In this document: positions 1 to 8,064 of the stretch, piece after piece
How positions within the stretch are numbered: position 1 is the stretch's first letter
Layout of the letters: the number at the start of each line of letters is the position of its first letter
NCBI GenBank assembly: GCA_020161665.1
Contig: JAIUPA010000008.1
Coordinates: 1 to 51,561 of the forward strand
DNA length: 51,561 nucleotides
DNA from: Pseudomonadota bacterium
GTDB taxonomy: Bacteria > Pseudomonadota > Alphaproteobacteria > Rhizobiales > Rhizobiaceae
Reading direction: 5' to 3'
The notes under the pieces: model-generated
The model's input: the letters and a program-made list of their open reading frames with translations, nothing else
What the model was told of the DNA's origin: nothing
Databases searched by the model: none
Program-made: the position numbers and the translations under genes

Positions 1-43
1 AGCGGGCGGCGTCAGACTTCTGACAAAGGTCGAAAACCTTTCT

Positions 44-123
44 TTTCGTCATGGTCGGGCTTGACCCGACCATCCATAACCCATTGAAATCATGGATCCT
101 CGGGTCAGGCCCGAGGATGACGG
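44..123. repeat. Composite REP-like palindrome pair
   Basis: Two palindromes lie head to head. The first, 51-73, has arms ATGGTCGGG and CCCGACCAT. The second, 96-118, has arms ATCCTCGGG and CCCGAGGAT. The flanks are also mirrored (GTCAT and TCCAT on the left, ATGGA and ATGAC on the right), so the unit is an inverted repeat of inverted repeats. Related copies are at 1426-1448 and 21505-21581. Such intergenic palindromes are scattered through Hyphomicrobiales genomes; their role is unknown. The unit sits downstream of ychF and contains no gene. Confidence 0.8.
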
Positions 124-200
124 CAGTGGGGAGGCAAGGTTTGTCATCAACCTCACGCCGCCCATGGGGCGGCGTTTTGGATTCCGGTGATCCGCGTCGA

Positions 201-1304
201 TCAGGTGTTGAAGCGGAAGTGGATCACGTCGCCATCATGGACGACATATTCCTTGCCTTCGTCACGCGCCTTGCCTGCTTCCTTGGCTCCAACTTCGCCG
301 CCATGGGCGATGAAGTCCTCATAGGCGATGGTGTTGGCGCGGATGAAGCCGCGTTCGAAATCCGTGTGGATGACGCCAGCGGCCTGCGGGGCCTTCGTGC
401 CGCGCACGATGGTCCAGGCGCGGCATTCCTTCGGGCCGACCGTGAAGTAGGTGATGAGGTCGAGCAGGTGGTAACCGGCGCGGATGAGGCGGTCGAGACC
501 GGCTTCGGACAGGCCGAGGGCTTCGAGGAAGTCCTTGGCTTCGTCATCGGGAAGCTGGGCCACTTCCGATTCGATGGCGGCGGAGATGATCACGCATTCG
601 GCGTGCTGTTCATCGGCCATCTTCTGGACGGCTTCGGTGTACTTGTTGCCGGTCGCCGCATCGGCCTCGGCCACGTTGCACACGTAAAGCACCGGGTGCG
701 AGGTCAGGAGGTTGAGGCTGTGCAGGGTCGGAATGTCTTCCGGGGCCAGCGACTTCACCAGAACGCGGGCAGGCTTGCCGTCGTGCAGAAGCTTGATCAC
801 GGCTTCCATGACCGGAAGCTGGGTGAGGGCTTCCTTGTCCTTGCCGGTGGCGCGCTTGCGGGTCTGTTCGACGCGGCGCTCCAGGCTTTCGAGGTCGGCC
901 AGCATCAGCTCCGTTTCGATGGTTTCAGCATCGCCCACCGGGTCGATACGGCCTTCGACATGGGTGATGTCGGTATCTTCAAAGCAACGCAGAACGTGAA
1001 CGATGGCGTCCACTTCGCGGATATTGGCGAGGAACTTGTTGCCCAGACCTTCGCCCTTGGAAGCGCCGCGCACCAGACCGGCAATGTCCACGAAGGAGAT
1101 GCGAGTCGGGATGAGTTCCTTCGAACCGGCGATGTCTGCCAGCTTCTTCATGCGCGGATCGGGAACAGCCACTTCACCTGTGTTCGGCTCGATGGTGCAG
1201 AACGGATAGTTGGCGGCCTGAGCCGCCGCCGTCTTGGTCAGCGCGTTGAAAAGGGTGGACTTGCCGACATTCGGCAGGCCGACGATACCGCATTTGAAGC
1301 CCAT
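201..1304 (-). CDS. ychF: Redox-regulated ATPase YchF (Obg-family)
   Basis: A 367-residue cytosolic P-loop NTPase of the Obg/YchF family, which prefers ATP and binds ribosomes. The P-loop GLPNVGKST is at residues 9-17 and the switch motif DIAGLV at 73-78. The G4 position reads NVAE rather than NKxD, as expected for an ATP-preferring YchF. A coiled-coil domain follows and a TGS domain ends the protein. I chose the ATG at 1304 (MGFKCG) because AGGAAC lies just upstream; an in-frame TTG five codons earlier is less likely. It is the last gene of the pth-ychF pair, separated from pth by about 290 bases of repeats. Family assignment is firm; the physiological role in this organism is not shown. Confidence 0.97.
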   Translation of the reverse strand: MGFKCGIVGLPNVGKSTLFNALTKTAAAQAANYPFCTIEPNTGEVAVPDPRMKKLADIAGSKELIPTRISFVDIAGLVRGASKGEGLGNKFLANIREVDAIVHVLRCFEDTDITHVEGRIDPVGDAETIETELMLADLESLERRVEQTRKRATGKDKEALTQLPVMEAVIKLLHDGKPARVLVKSLAPEDIPTLHSLNLLTSHPVLYVCNVAEADAATGNKYTEAVQKMADEQHAECVIISAAIESEVAQLPDDEAKDFLEALGLSEAGLDRLIRAGYHLLDLITYFTVGPKECRAWTIVRGTKAPQAAGVIHTDFERGFIRANTIAYEDFIAHGGEVGAKEAGKARDEGKEYVVHDGDVIHFRFNT

Positions 1305-1425
1305 GTCCGGGTTCCTCAATTTCCTGAAATAATCTTGCTGTGGCTATGGCCGAAAGCGCCCGCAGGGTCAAGACATCCGGCCATTTCGCCGGACATGTTG
1401 GATTGCAAGGTTGGATGATTTCTGG

Positions 1426-1448
1426 ATGGTCGGGTCAGGCCCGACCAT
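1426..1448. repeat. Single REP-like palindrome
   Basis: A single palindrome with arms ATGGTCGGG and CCCGACCAT around TCAGG, the same unit as at 51-73 and 21554-21576. It begins the repeat-filled gap between pth and ychF. Confidence 0.8.
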
Positions 1449-1495
1449 GACGAAAGAGGGGTTTGCGGCCTTTGTCCGCACTCTGTCATCTCACC

Positions 1496-1596
1496 GCATT
1501 TCCGGGCGCAAAACCGCAGAACACTTTTGCTGGAAATGGGTTGTTTGTTCGCGCATTTCCGGACGCAAAACCGTAAAACACTTTTGCTGGAAATGC
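1496..1596. repeat. Tandem pair of dispersed 43-nt elements
   Basis: Two near-identical direct copies, 1496-1538 and 1553-1596. Each starts GCATTTCCGG and ends CTGGAAATG, so each can fold with its TTTCC and GGAAA ends paired. They differ at only a few bases (GGGCGC against GGACGC; CGCAGA against CGTAAA). A diverged relative is at 17690-17737. This family recurs in intergenic DNA of Brucella-like and rhizobial genomes. The second copy abuts the pth stop codon and may form the 3' end of the pth mRNA. Confidence 0.7.
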
Positions 1597-2310
1597 TTAT
1601 TTCTTATCGCCGAACATCTTCTTCAGCATATCGGCCATCGGGCCGGTTTCCGGCAGCTTCACGGTTGCGCCGCCGCGGGCCTGATGGATGTGGGATTTTT
1701 CCGTCTTCTTCTTCTCGGCCTTCGGCTTGTCCTCTTCGGCAGAGCCGCCCAAGGCCAAAGCGATCTTGTTCTGGAACTGCGAATCCTCGCCCTTCACCAG
1801 CATATCGGCGTTGCGACCGATTTCATCGAGCAGGGTATCGAGCCACTGGCCATCGACCTTGGCGAAATTGCCGAGCACATGGCCATGCACCGCTTCCTTG
1901 CTGCCCGGATGGCCGATGCCGAGGCGCAGGCGGCGATAGTCGCGCCCGCAATGGGCGTCCATGGACTTCAGGCCATTATGGCCGCCATGGCCGCCGCCCA
2001 CCTTGAGACGGGCCTTGCCGGGCGGCAGGTCGAGTTCATCGTGGATGACAAGAATGTCCTTCGGTTCCAGCTTGTAGAAGCGCATGGCTTCGCCCACGGC
2101 CTCGCCGGACAGGTTCATGAAGGTCTGCGGCTTGATTAGCAGCACTTTTTCAAAGGCGATCGTGCCTTCGGAGATTTCCGAGCGGAACTTCTTTGTCCAT
2201 GGGCCAAAACTGCCGGCGCGATGAATGGCGTCGACCGCCATGAAGCCGATATTATGGCGGTTTCCGGCATATTGGCCGCCGGGGTTTCCAAGACCTGCAA
2301 TGATCAGCAT
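1597..2310 (-). CDS. pth: Peptidyl-tRNA hydrolase
   Basis: A 237-residue cytosolic hydrolase that cleaves the ester bond of peptidyl-tRNAs dropped from stalled ribosomes. The N-terminal motif GLGNPGGQY and the catalytic His19 in NRHNIGF are present, as is the HDELDLPPG segment carrying the conserved Asp. The catalytic domain ends near residue 190. A charged, Lys/Glu-rich tail of about 45 residues ([11 protein letters not shown] region) follows, which E. coli Pth lacks but which is usual in this order. The start is the ATG at 2310. It lies between ychF and the solute-binding protein gene; in relatives I would expect rplY directly upstream. Confidence 0.97.
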   Translation of the reverse strand: MLIIAGLGNPGGQYAGNRHNIGFMAVDAIHRAGSFGPWTKKFRSEISEGTIAFEKVLLIKPQTFMNLSGEAVGEAMRFYKLEPKDILVIHDELDLPPGKARLKVGGGHGGHNGLKSMDAHCGRDYRRLRLGIGHPGSKEAVHGHVLGNFAKVDGQWLDTLLDEIGRNADMLVKGEDSQFQNKIALALGGSAEEDKPKAEKKKTEKSHIHQARGGATVKLPETGPMADMLKKMFGDKK

Positions 2311-2402
2311 GTGCCTATCCGTTCGGGCATTTTGACTGTGAAGAAGCTAATGCTTCGCAACAGGCACGAATGCAACCCGTCTTTGACGGATCGCGGCGCG
2401 TT

Positions 2403-3125
2403 TCAGGGGCGGATGTCGTGCATTTCCCACGCCCGGAAGATGGTGTCCTTCTCGCCGCTGGCCGTCAGTTCGGCCAGACTGTTGCTCATGCGCGTAACGA
2501 TGTCGTCGGGCATGGCCTTGTTGCAGGCGTAGGACAGGCGGCTTTCCGAAAACAGGACCACGCTTTCAATGGGGCTGCCTTCCTTTTCCAGATTGCGCAG
2601 CGCTTCCTCCGACATGGGCATCAGGTCAATGCGACCCATCAGCAGCTTGTTGACGGAGGCCGTGAAATCCGGAGCCAGATCCACCTGCTTGAAACCCTTC
2701 TGCTTCAAAAGGGTTTCGGTGAAATCGCCTCGATGGGTGCCGACCGTAAATCGCTTGGCATCGTCCAGCGTGGTGGCGCGGATGTTGTTTCCCTTCAGCC
2801 GCACAAGATAGTTGCGCATGGTGCGAATGGGCTCTTCCACCCATTTGAACTGCTTTTCACGTTCCGGCGTGCGGGCTGCGGCAAAGACGCAGGTCATGTC
2901 CGTTGCGCCCGCCAGGGCGATGGCGCGCGCCCATGGCATGACCTCGAGGCGGTATTCAAGGCCCGCCTTTTCCATCATGCGGGCGGTGATTTCCGGGCCA
3001 GAGCCGGTGGGCTTGCCTTTTTCGAGCATCACAAAGGGCGGGTAATTCTCGGTGGTAAATGTCACCGGCTGGGCCAAGGCCGGTGATGCCAGCATTAATG
3101 CCGTCAAGAATGACAACAGCTTCAT
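2403..3125 (-). CDS. Periplasmic solute-binding protein, family 3 (SBP_bac_3), probable sensor partner
   Basis: A 240-residue secreted protein. It has a clear signal peptide ending ALAQ near residue 19, then a family-3 binding fold beginning with ENYPPFVM and PTGSGPEI. These proteins bind amino acids, polyamines or similar small ligands in the periplasm. No ABC permease or ATPase gene is nearby. Instead its ATG overlaps the stop of the upstream GGDEF-EAL gene (ATGA, 3122-3125), so the two are translated together. The pairing resembles Vibrio NspS-MbaA, where a binding protein controls a membrane c-di-GMP enzyme. Family is confident; a sensory rather than transport role is inferred from context, and the ligand is unknown. 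Confidence 0.85.
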   Translation of the reverse strand: MKLLSFLTALMLASPALAQPVTFTTENYPPFVMLEKGKPTGSGPEITARMMEKAGLEYRLEVMPWARAIALAGATDMTCVFAAARTPEREKQFKWVEEPIRTMRNYLVRLKGNNIRATTLDDAKRFTVGTHRGDFTETLLKQKGFKQVDLAPDFTASVNKLLMGRIDLMPMSEEALRNLEKEGSPIESVVLFSESRLSYACNKAMPDDIVTRMSNSLAELTASGEKDTIFRAWEMHDIRP

Positions 3126-5521
3126 GCCTTGAGCCTCCAGTCATCGAGGATCATGCCAGCCCCTTCATGGGAGCGGTATTCCTGCAGCAAATCGGCGACC
3201 GCAGCGGGCTTGCGGAAGAAGTATCCCTGACCGGCTTCGATGCCCGTTTCCACCATGAACTGCCGCTGCCCCGCCGTTTCGATGCCTTCGGCAATGACCT
3301 TGCAGTTCATCTTGTCGGAAATGGCGGCGATCCCTTCGATCAGGGCGCGGCTCTTGGAGGCGACTTCGGGGGAGGCGTCTTCCATGGCGCGCACGAAAGA
3401 CTGGTCCACCTTGACGATGTTGACCGGGAAGCGGTTCAGATAATTGAGCGACGAGAAGCCGGTGCCAAAATCATCCAGCGCGATGGCGCAGCCAAAGCCG
3501 GAAATTTCTTCCAGCGTTCCGCGCACGCGAGGATCGTCTTCCATGAGGAGGGCTTCGGTGATTTCGACCACCAGGCGGCGCGGCAGAATATCGAATTTGG
3601 CCAGTGCGGCGGCAATCCGGGCCGAAAGGCCGGTGTCGAACTGAAGAGCTGAAAAGTTGACCGCGACGTAGCTGTCTTCAAGGCCTGCCACCTGCGACAG
3701 GCTCGAAAGATGGGCGAGCGCCTTTTCCAGAACCAGATTGCCAATGCGGTGGATCGATCCGGTTTCCTCGGCCACGCGCACGATGTCGGCGGGCGAGAAG
3801 GTCTGGCGATCCGGCCGGATCAGGCGCAGCAGGGCTTCAAAGCCCAGAATCCGGTTTGTTTTCAGTTCGAGAATGGGCTGGAAGTGGACATCGAACCAGT
3901 CTTCCTTGAGCGCCTGCTCGATGTTGCTTTCAATCTCGGCCTTGAGGCGGGTATCGTCCAGCATGGCGGGGTCGAAAATGTCCGCGCCATTCTTGCCGGT
4001 GCGCTTGCGCGTATACATTGCCATATCGGCATTCTGCAGCAGTTCCGCCGCGCTTTTGGCATGGTGAGGATAAACGGCAAGGCCGACCGAGGCGCTGAGG
4101 CGAACATCCTGCCCGTCCACCAGGAAGGGGGTATCGAAGAGGTTCACGACGCGCGTGGCCAGTAGTTCGGCCCGTTCGCCCGCATCCGCGCTGCCAATCA
4201 GGATGGCGAATTCATCGCCGCCGAGACGGGCCGCGATGGCGCCACCACTCAACAGGCCATGAAGCCTGTCCACGAACTGGCACAGAACCGCATCACCGGC
4301 GGCATGGCCCAACGTGTCGTTGATGGTCTTGAAGCGGTCGAGGTCGATGAACAGGCAGGCGAGTTCGGCCTTTTCGCGGTCCGCGGACTGGATGGCGTCG
4401 GCCAGCGTGATTTCAAAGCCCTGACGGTTCAGGAGGCCCGTCAGGTGATCGGTGATGGCTTGCTGGCGATTGCGTTGCTCGGACTGGCGCAGTTCCGAAA
4501 CGTCCATCATCACGTTCAGCGACGTGGCGGGGCGACGGCTGGTGGTGGGCAGAACGGTCCCGGCGATGAGCACATCCATGGTGCGCCCATCCGCGCAGAC
4601 AAAGCGCGCGGTAATATCGCCCGGCTTTCCCGTGCGTTCTCCGCCAGCGTCGGCAAAACGGGCACGAAACAGGGCGCGGTCGGCTTCTTGCAGAAGGTCC
4701 GGGAACAGCTTGCCGATCACCTCTTCGCGGGCAAAGCCGGTGGCAATCAGCCAGTAATCGCTGACAGCGGTGATGCGCTCGCTGGCATCGGTGGAAAAGA
4801 GCATGGCCGGTGTGCGGTTATAAACCTCGGTGGTGGTCTCGTGCGCCGACTTCAGTTCCAGCTCCTCACGCTCCAACTGGTACTGCATTTCGTTGAAGCT
4901 GCGGGCAAGGCGACCGATTTCGTCACCGGAGACCCACGCGACGCGCTGGCGTGATCCCATCCGGCGGGTGGCATCAATGGCCTCGGAGAGTTTTGAGAGC
5001 GGTCGCGTAATCATCAGCCGGTTGGCGATCACCGCCGTTCCGCCGACGATGAGGATGGCGATGAGGAAAATCAGAGACAGCGCGATGCTGAAGGCATCGA
5101 AGGCGGAAAAGAGCCCAGCCGGTTCGAAATAGATGTCGATCCAACCGACGGTGCGCGGGCCGCTGACGCTCTTGTAGACGATCTCGCGGCGGGCGCTTTC
5201 AAACCCCTCCAGACGCTTGATCCCCGGTTTGCCATGGGTGATGTCGAGCAGGGACGAGGTGTCATGGATCTTGACGCTCATGATCAGCGGGTCGGACACC
5301 AAGGTGGCTGCAGCCTGCTCGATGGCTTCGGCATCGAAATCCCACAAGGGACGTGCCAGAGCCTGGCTGTTGGCATCAATCAGCACCTCAATGCGCTGGT
5401 CGCGGATCTTGGCATATTGTTCGGAAGAGAGAACGAGAAAAAGGGCAAACAGCGGTGCGACGACAACCAGCAGCGCGGTGCTGATGAGGATGAGAAACCG
5501 GCTTTCAACGGATTTCACCAT
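3122..5521 (-). CDS. Membrane GGDEF-EAL protein (c-di-GMP synthesis/hydrolysis) with HAMP and PAS
   Basis: A 799-residue inner-membrane enzyme. Order: membrane segment at about 10-30, a periplasmic region of about 115 residues, a second membrane segment at about 150-172, HAMP to about 225, PAS at about 235-345, GGDEF domain, then EAL domain. GGDEF is intact at residues 434-438. No RxxD product-inhibition site is seen upstream of it (LSGG occupies the place). EAL is at 562-564, and DDFGTG and EGIET are also present, so the phosphodiesterase half looks catalytic. Both activities are therefore possible. It is first in a two-gene unit with the overlapping solute-binding protein. Domain calls are secure; signal and output are not visible. 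Confidence 0.93.
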   Translation of the reverse strand: MVKSVESRFLILISTALLVVVAPLFALFLVLSSEQYAKIRDQRIEVLIDANSQALARPLWDFDAEAIEQAAATLVSDPLIMSVKIHDTSSLLDITHGKPGIKRLEGFESARREIVYKSVSGPRTVGWIDIYFEPAGLFSAFDAFSIALSLIFLIAILIVGGTAVIANRLMITRPLSKLSEAIDATRRMGSRQRVAWVSGDEIGRLARSFNEMQYQLEREELELKSAHETTTEVYNRTPAMLFSTDASERITAVSDYWLIATGFAREEVIGKLFPDLLQEADRALFRARFADAGGERTGKPGDITARFVCADGRTMDVLIAGTVLPTTSRRPATSLNVMMDVSELRQSEQRNRQQAITDHLTGLLNRQGFEITLADAIQSADREKAELACLFIDLDRFKTINDTLGHAAGDAVLCQFVDRLHGLLSGGAIAARLGGDEFAILIGSADAGERAELLATRVVNLFDTPFLVDGQDVRLSASVGLAVYPHHAKSAAELLQNADMAMYTRKRTGKNGADIFDPAMLDDTRLKAEIESNIEQALKEDWFDVHFQPILELKTNRILGFEALLRLIRPDRQTFSPADIVRVAEETGSIHRIGNLVLEKALAHLSSLSQVAGLEDSYVAVNFSALQFDTGLSARIAAALAKFDILPRRLVVEITEALLMEDDPRVRGTLEEISGFGCAIALDDFGTGFSSLNYLNRFPVNIVKVDQSFVRAMEDASPEVASKSRALIEGIAAISDKMNCKVIAEGIETAGQRQFMVETGIEAGQGYFFRKPAAVADLLQEYRSHEGAGMILDDWRLKA

Positions 5522-5716
5522 GGTTTGTCTCGTCGTGCCTCTTACGTGTGTTTGTCCATATACGACATCGCCCTTGGATTGGGGTGAGCGCGCTCAGTGC
5601 AACATAACCGTTCGCGCAGAATCGAAACTCTTCTCATAAAATCCGAGTGCGGCACGAGCGTCAAACACAACCATTGTGCTAGGTTTGGATTAAGTGAGTA
5701 TAAATTGTCTTTGATC

Positions 5717-5756
5717 AAAAAATAAAAAGACGCCCCGTCAAAAAGAGGGGCGTCCC
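5717..5756 (-). terminator. Intrinsic terminator of rplY
   Basis: On the minus strand a perfect 8-bp stem (GACGCCCC at 5729-5736 pairing with GGGGCGTC at 5747-5754) is followed by a T-rich run. It lies just after the rplY stop. Confidence 0.85.
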
Positions 5757-5779
5757 TTAAAACACAAAGCGCGGACTGA

Positions 5780-6376
5780 TTATTCAGCCGATGCTTCTTC
5801 GCTCATGCCGCCAGCCGGAGCAACGATCGTTGCGAGCGTGAAGTCGCGGTCGGAGATGACCGGCGAAGCATTCTTCGGCAGCTTGACATGCGAGATGTGG
5901 ATGGAGTCGCCAACCTTGGCGCCCGACAGGTCAACCGTGATGAATTCCGGAATGTCGGTTGCCGGGACTTCGAGTTCGACTTCGTGACGAACGACGTTCA
6001 GAACGGCGCCGGTCTTGATGGCCGACTTCTCTTCATTGATGAAGTGAACCGGAACTTCAACGACGACGAGGCTGTCTGCGGAAACGCGCAGGAAGTCGAC
6101 GTGCATGGTGAAGTCGCGAACCGGATCGAGCTGGTAGTCCTTCGGCAGAGCGCGGATCGTCTGACCGTCAACTTCGATTTCGGCAATCGTGGTCATGAAG
6201 CCGCCAGCGTGGATACGCTTGGTCACTTCATTGGTCGAAAGCGCGATGGCAATGGGGGCCTGCTTGTCGCCGTAGATTACAGCGGGAATCATGCCGTTGC
6301 GGCGGAGTTCACGGGCGGACCCCTTACCAACCCGTTCGCGCGCTTCGGCCTTGAGCTTGTAAGAAGAATGGCTCAT
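5780..6376 (-). CDS. rplY: 50S ribosomal protein L25/general stress protein Ctc
   Basis: A 198-residue ribosomal protein of the long Ctc type, which binds 5S rRNA in the large subunit. The N-terminal L25 fold ([18 protein letters not shown], then IPAVIYG) covers about 95 residues. A C-terminal TL5/Ctc domain follows ([11 protein letters not shown], then [14 protein letters not shown]). The C-terminus is rich in Ala and Glu. The start ATG at 6376 has AAGGACAAAAGCC upstream. It has its own terminator and a leader of several hundred bases, so it is probably transcribed alone here. In relatives it heads an rplY-pth-ychF run that is split here by the GGDEF-EAL module. Confidence 0.97.
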   Translation of the reverse strand: MSHSSYKLKAEARERVGKGSARELRRNGMIPAVIYGDKQAPIAIALSTNEVTKRIHAGGFMTTIAEIEVDGQTIRALPKDYQLDPVRDFTMHVDFLRVSADSLVVVEVPVHFINEEKSAIKTGAVLNVVRHEVELEVPATDIPEFITVDLSGAKVGDSIHISHVKLPKNASPVISDRDFTLATIVAPAGGMSEEASAE

Positions 6377-6632
6377 GGCTTTTGTCCTTATCGTGTTATG
6401 GAGAGCCCAGCAGCCTCATTCACGGGCCATCTGGACCGAAGCGTTCAACACGCTCCATCCGCGTTGCCTCCAAGGGTGTCTGCGCGGACCGGGGCGCTAT
6501 AGACCAATCATACCCGCATGGCAAGGAAAACCCCGGCATTTCCGGCGTTTTTCGCGAACCGCGCGTTCCAGCACGCGAACCGTGAAGTGCGGACAACCCG
6601 CTTATTCAATTTTTCGCATCCATAGGCAGAGG

Positions 6633-6650
6633 TGTCGCAGATGTGCTACA
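6633..6650. promoter_or_regulatory. Candidate operator (TGTCGCA-N4-TGCTACA)
   Basis: An inverted repeat TGTCGCA, GATG, TGCTACA (6 of 7 paired positions) lies about 100 bases before the AcoR-like regulator gene. The left half and spacer (TGTCGCAGATGTG) recur exactly at 7858-7870, before the aldehyde dehydrogenase gene. A site shared by a regulator gene and its adjacent target suggests binding by that regulator; this is inference. The rest of the gap 6377-6751 holds the divergent rplY leader and no gene that I can see. Confidence 0.5.
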
Positions 6651-6751
6651 CAACACAGGAGGTGAGACAAACCTCCCCACTTGTGTGGAGGACGAGCACT
6701 TGAAACATAAGGCAGCGCGATCCAGTTCATCGGATGCTTTGGGAGGAGCGG

Positions 6752-7714
6752 ATGTTGAATGACACAGCCCATGCAGACCGGGTTTACGCTATAGCCCGGC
6801 AAAATTCAGCGGCGGCGAGTTCGCCGATTGCCGCTTCGTGGCGTCGTTGCATGACCCAGCACAATCTGGCTCCGGAACAGGAGCGGTCCCCCTTGCGCCT
6901 CACGGGCCACGAGTTTGCCGAAACGCGCGAGCGCAGTCTGGCGCTTGTCTCGGAAGCGCAGGACGAGCTTGACCGTCTGTTCCAGACCATCGGCAAGGCC
7001 GGATGTTGCATCGTTTTGTCGGATGCGACCGGCGTTGTTCTGGAAAAGCGCAGCACGGCGGGCGATGAGCGTGATTTTAACCGCCTCGGTCTCGGGCAGG
7101 GGGCGGTGTGGAGCGAAGCGAGCGTCGGGACCAATGGCATCGGCACGGCGCTGGCTGACGAGCGCAGCGTGCTTGTCTTCCGCGACCAGCATTTCCTGTC
7201 GTCCAATGCGCGGCTTTCCTGCGCCACCGCGCCGGTACGCGATCATCGTGGTCAGGTGGCCGCGGCCATCGATATCTCGACCTGCCGCGACGATGTGAAC
7301 GAGATGACGCTCTCGATCCTCGGTCAGGCGGTGCGCGATTCGGCCGGACGCATTGAGACCAATCTTTTCCGCCGCGCCTTTGCCGGCAACCGTTTCGTTC
7401 TGGTGCCCAATGTCAGCGGCACGGCGGCGGCCATTCTGGCGGTGGATCGCGACGATCTCATTCTCGGCGCAACCCGAGCTGCCCGCGTCGCCTTGAAGAT
7501 TGACGACGCACGCATTGCGCAGGGCATTCCCGCGTCGGATGTATTGCCGGAATTGCGCCGTCCAGTTTCGGGCGATGATCTCATGGATGCCGAACGGGCG
7601 GCGCTACGCCGCGTGCTTTCGCGCACCAATGGCAATGTCTCGCAGGCCGCCGTTCTTCTCGGTATCAGCCGTGCGACGCTGCACCGCAAGTTGAAAAAGC
7701 TGGACATGCACTGA
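6752..7714 (+). CDS. AcoR-like transcriptional regulator, GAF plus Fis-type HTH, no AAA+ domain
   Basis: A 320-residue DNA-binding regulator. An AcoR/DhaR-like N-terminal region opens with SWRRCM. A GAF-like sensor at about 50-190 contains GVVLEKR and the SVGTNGIGTAL motif typical of acetoin or alcohol-responsive regulators. A linker follows, then a C-terminal Fis-type helix-turn-helix (NGNVSQAAVLLGISRATLHR). The sigma-54 AAA+ ATPase normally between GAF and HTH is absent: no Walker A and no GAFTGA. It therefore probably works as a simple activator or repressor. The ATG at 6752 has a strong GGGAGGAG; an in-frame start 18 bases earlier has none. It precedes an aldehyde dehydrogenase on the same strand, its likely target. 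Confidence 0.88.
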   Translation: MLNDTAHADRVYAIARQNSAAASSPIAASWRRCMTQHNLAPEQERSPLRLTGHEFAETRERSLALVSEAQDELDRLFQTIGKAGCCIVLSDATGVVLEKRSTAGDERDFNRLGLGQGAVWSEASVGTNGIGTALADERSVLVFRDQHFLSSNARLSCATAPVRDHRGQVAAAIDISTCRDDVNEMTLSILGQAVRDSAGRIETNLFRRAFAGNRFVLVPNVSGTAAAILAVDRDDLILGATRAARVALKIDDARIAQGIPASDVLPELRRPVSGDDLMDAERAALRRVLSRTNGNVSQAAVLLGISRATLHRKLKKLDMH

Positions 7715-7778
7715 CGCAAAATTCAGTCGCGTGTTCGGTTTTTCTGAATAAAATTAAAATGATATCAAAGGCTTGATG

Positions 7779-7813
7779 AAGCGTTCCGGTTCATTTCGGA
7801 ACGCTTTTTCTGT
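7779..7813 (+). terminator. Intrinsic terminator after the AcoR-like gene
   Basis: A perfect stem AGCGTTCCG (7780-7788) with CGGAACGCT (7797-7805) is followed by TTTTCTGTCTTTT. It separates the regulator from the downstream dehydrogenase, which must therefore have its own promoter. Confidence 0.8.
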
Positions 7814-7857
7814 CTTTTGGCACCGCATTGCGGAATTTATTTAGCAAGTGCGCACAG

Positions 7858-7875
7858 TGTCGCAGATGTGAGACG
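7858..7875. promoter_or_regulatory. Candidate operator before aldehyde dehydrogenase
   Basis: TGTCGCA, GATG, TGAGACG: an imperfect inverted repeat (5 of 7) whose first 13 bases match those of the site at 6633-6645. It lies about 190 bases before the dehydrogenase start. The rest of the 7715-8064 gap holds no convincing gene; a 60-codon TTG-started frame at 7878 lacks support. Confidence 0.5.
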
Positions 7876-8064
7876 GTTTGAACGTATCCGTGATGGCGGG
7901 CCACTTGTTTCCAGCGCGGAATGATACAAATTCATTCTCGGAGGAAGCATCGAGGCCTGAGGAGCGCTTCGATCAACCAGCCAAATTTTTGACTTCACCG
8001 GCATCCGAAACACCGCGGACTCCGAATGCGGACGGCTGCCCATTTCATCAGGGAGGATGAAATC

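Noticed and set aside
51..1418. 455-codon plus-strand frame opposite ychF
   Set aside because: It is the antisense shadow of a clear ychF in a GC-rich genome, with no ribosome-binding site and no recognisable protein.
7818..7831. TGGCAC...TTGC, like a sigma-54 promoter, before the dehydrogenase gene
   Set aside because: The spacing is one base too short, the candidate operator is downstream of it, and the local regulator lacks an AAA+ domain.
7878..8060. 60-codon frame as a leader peptide of the dehydrogenase
   Set aside because: It starts at TTG without a ribosome-binding site and has no regulatory codon pattern.
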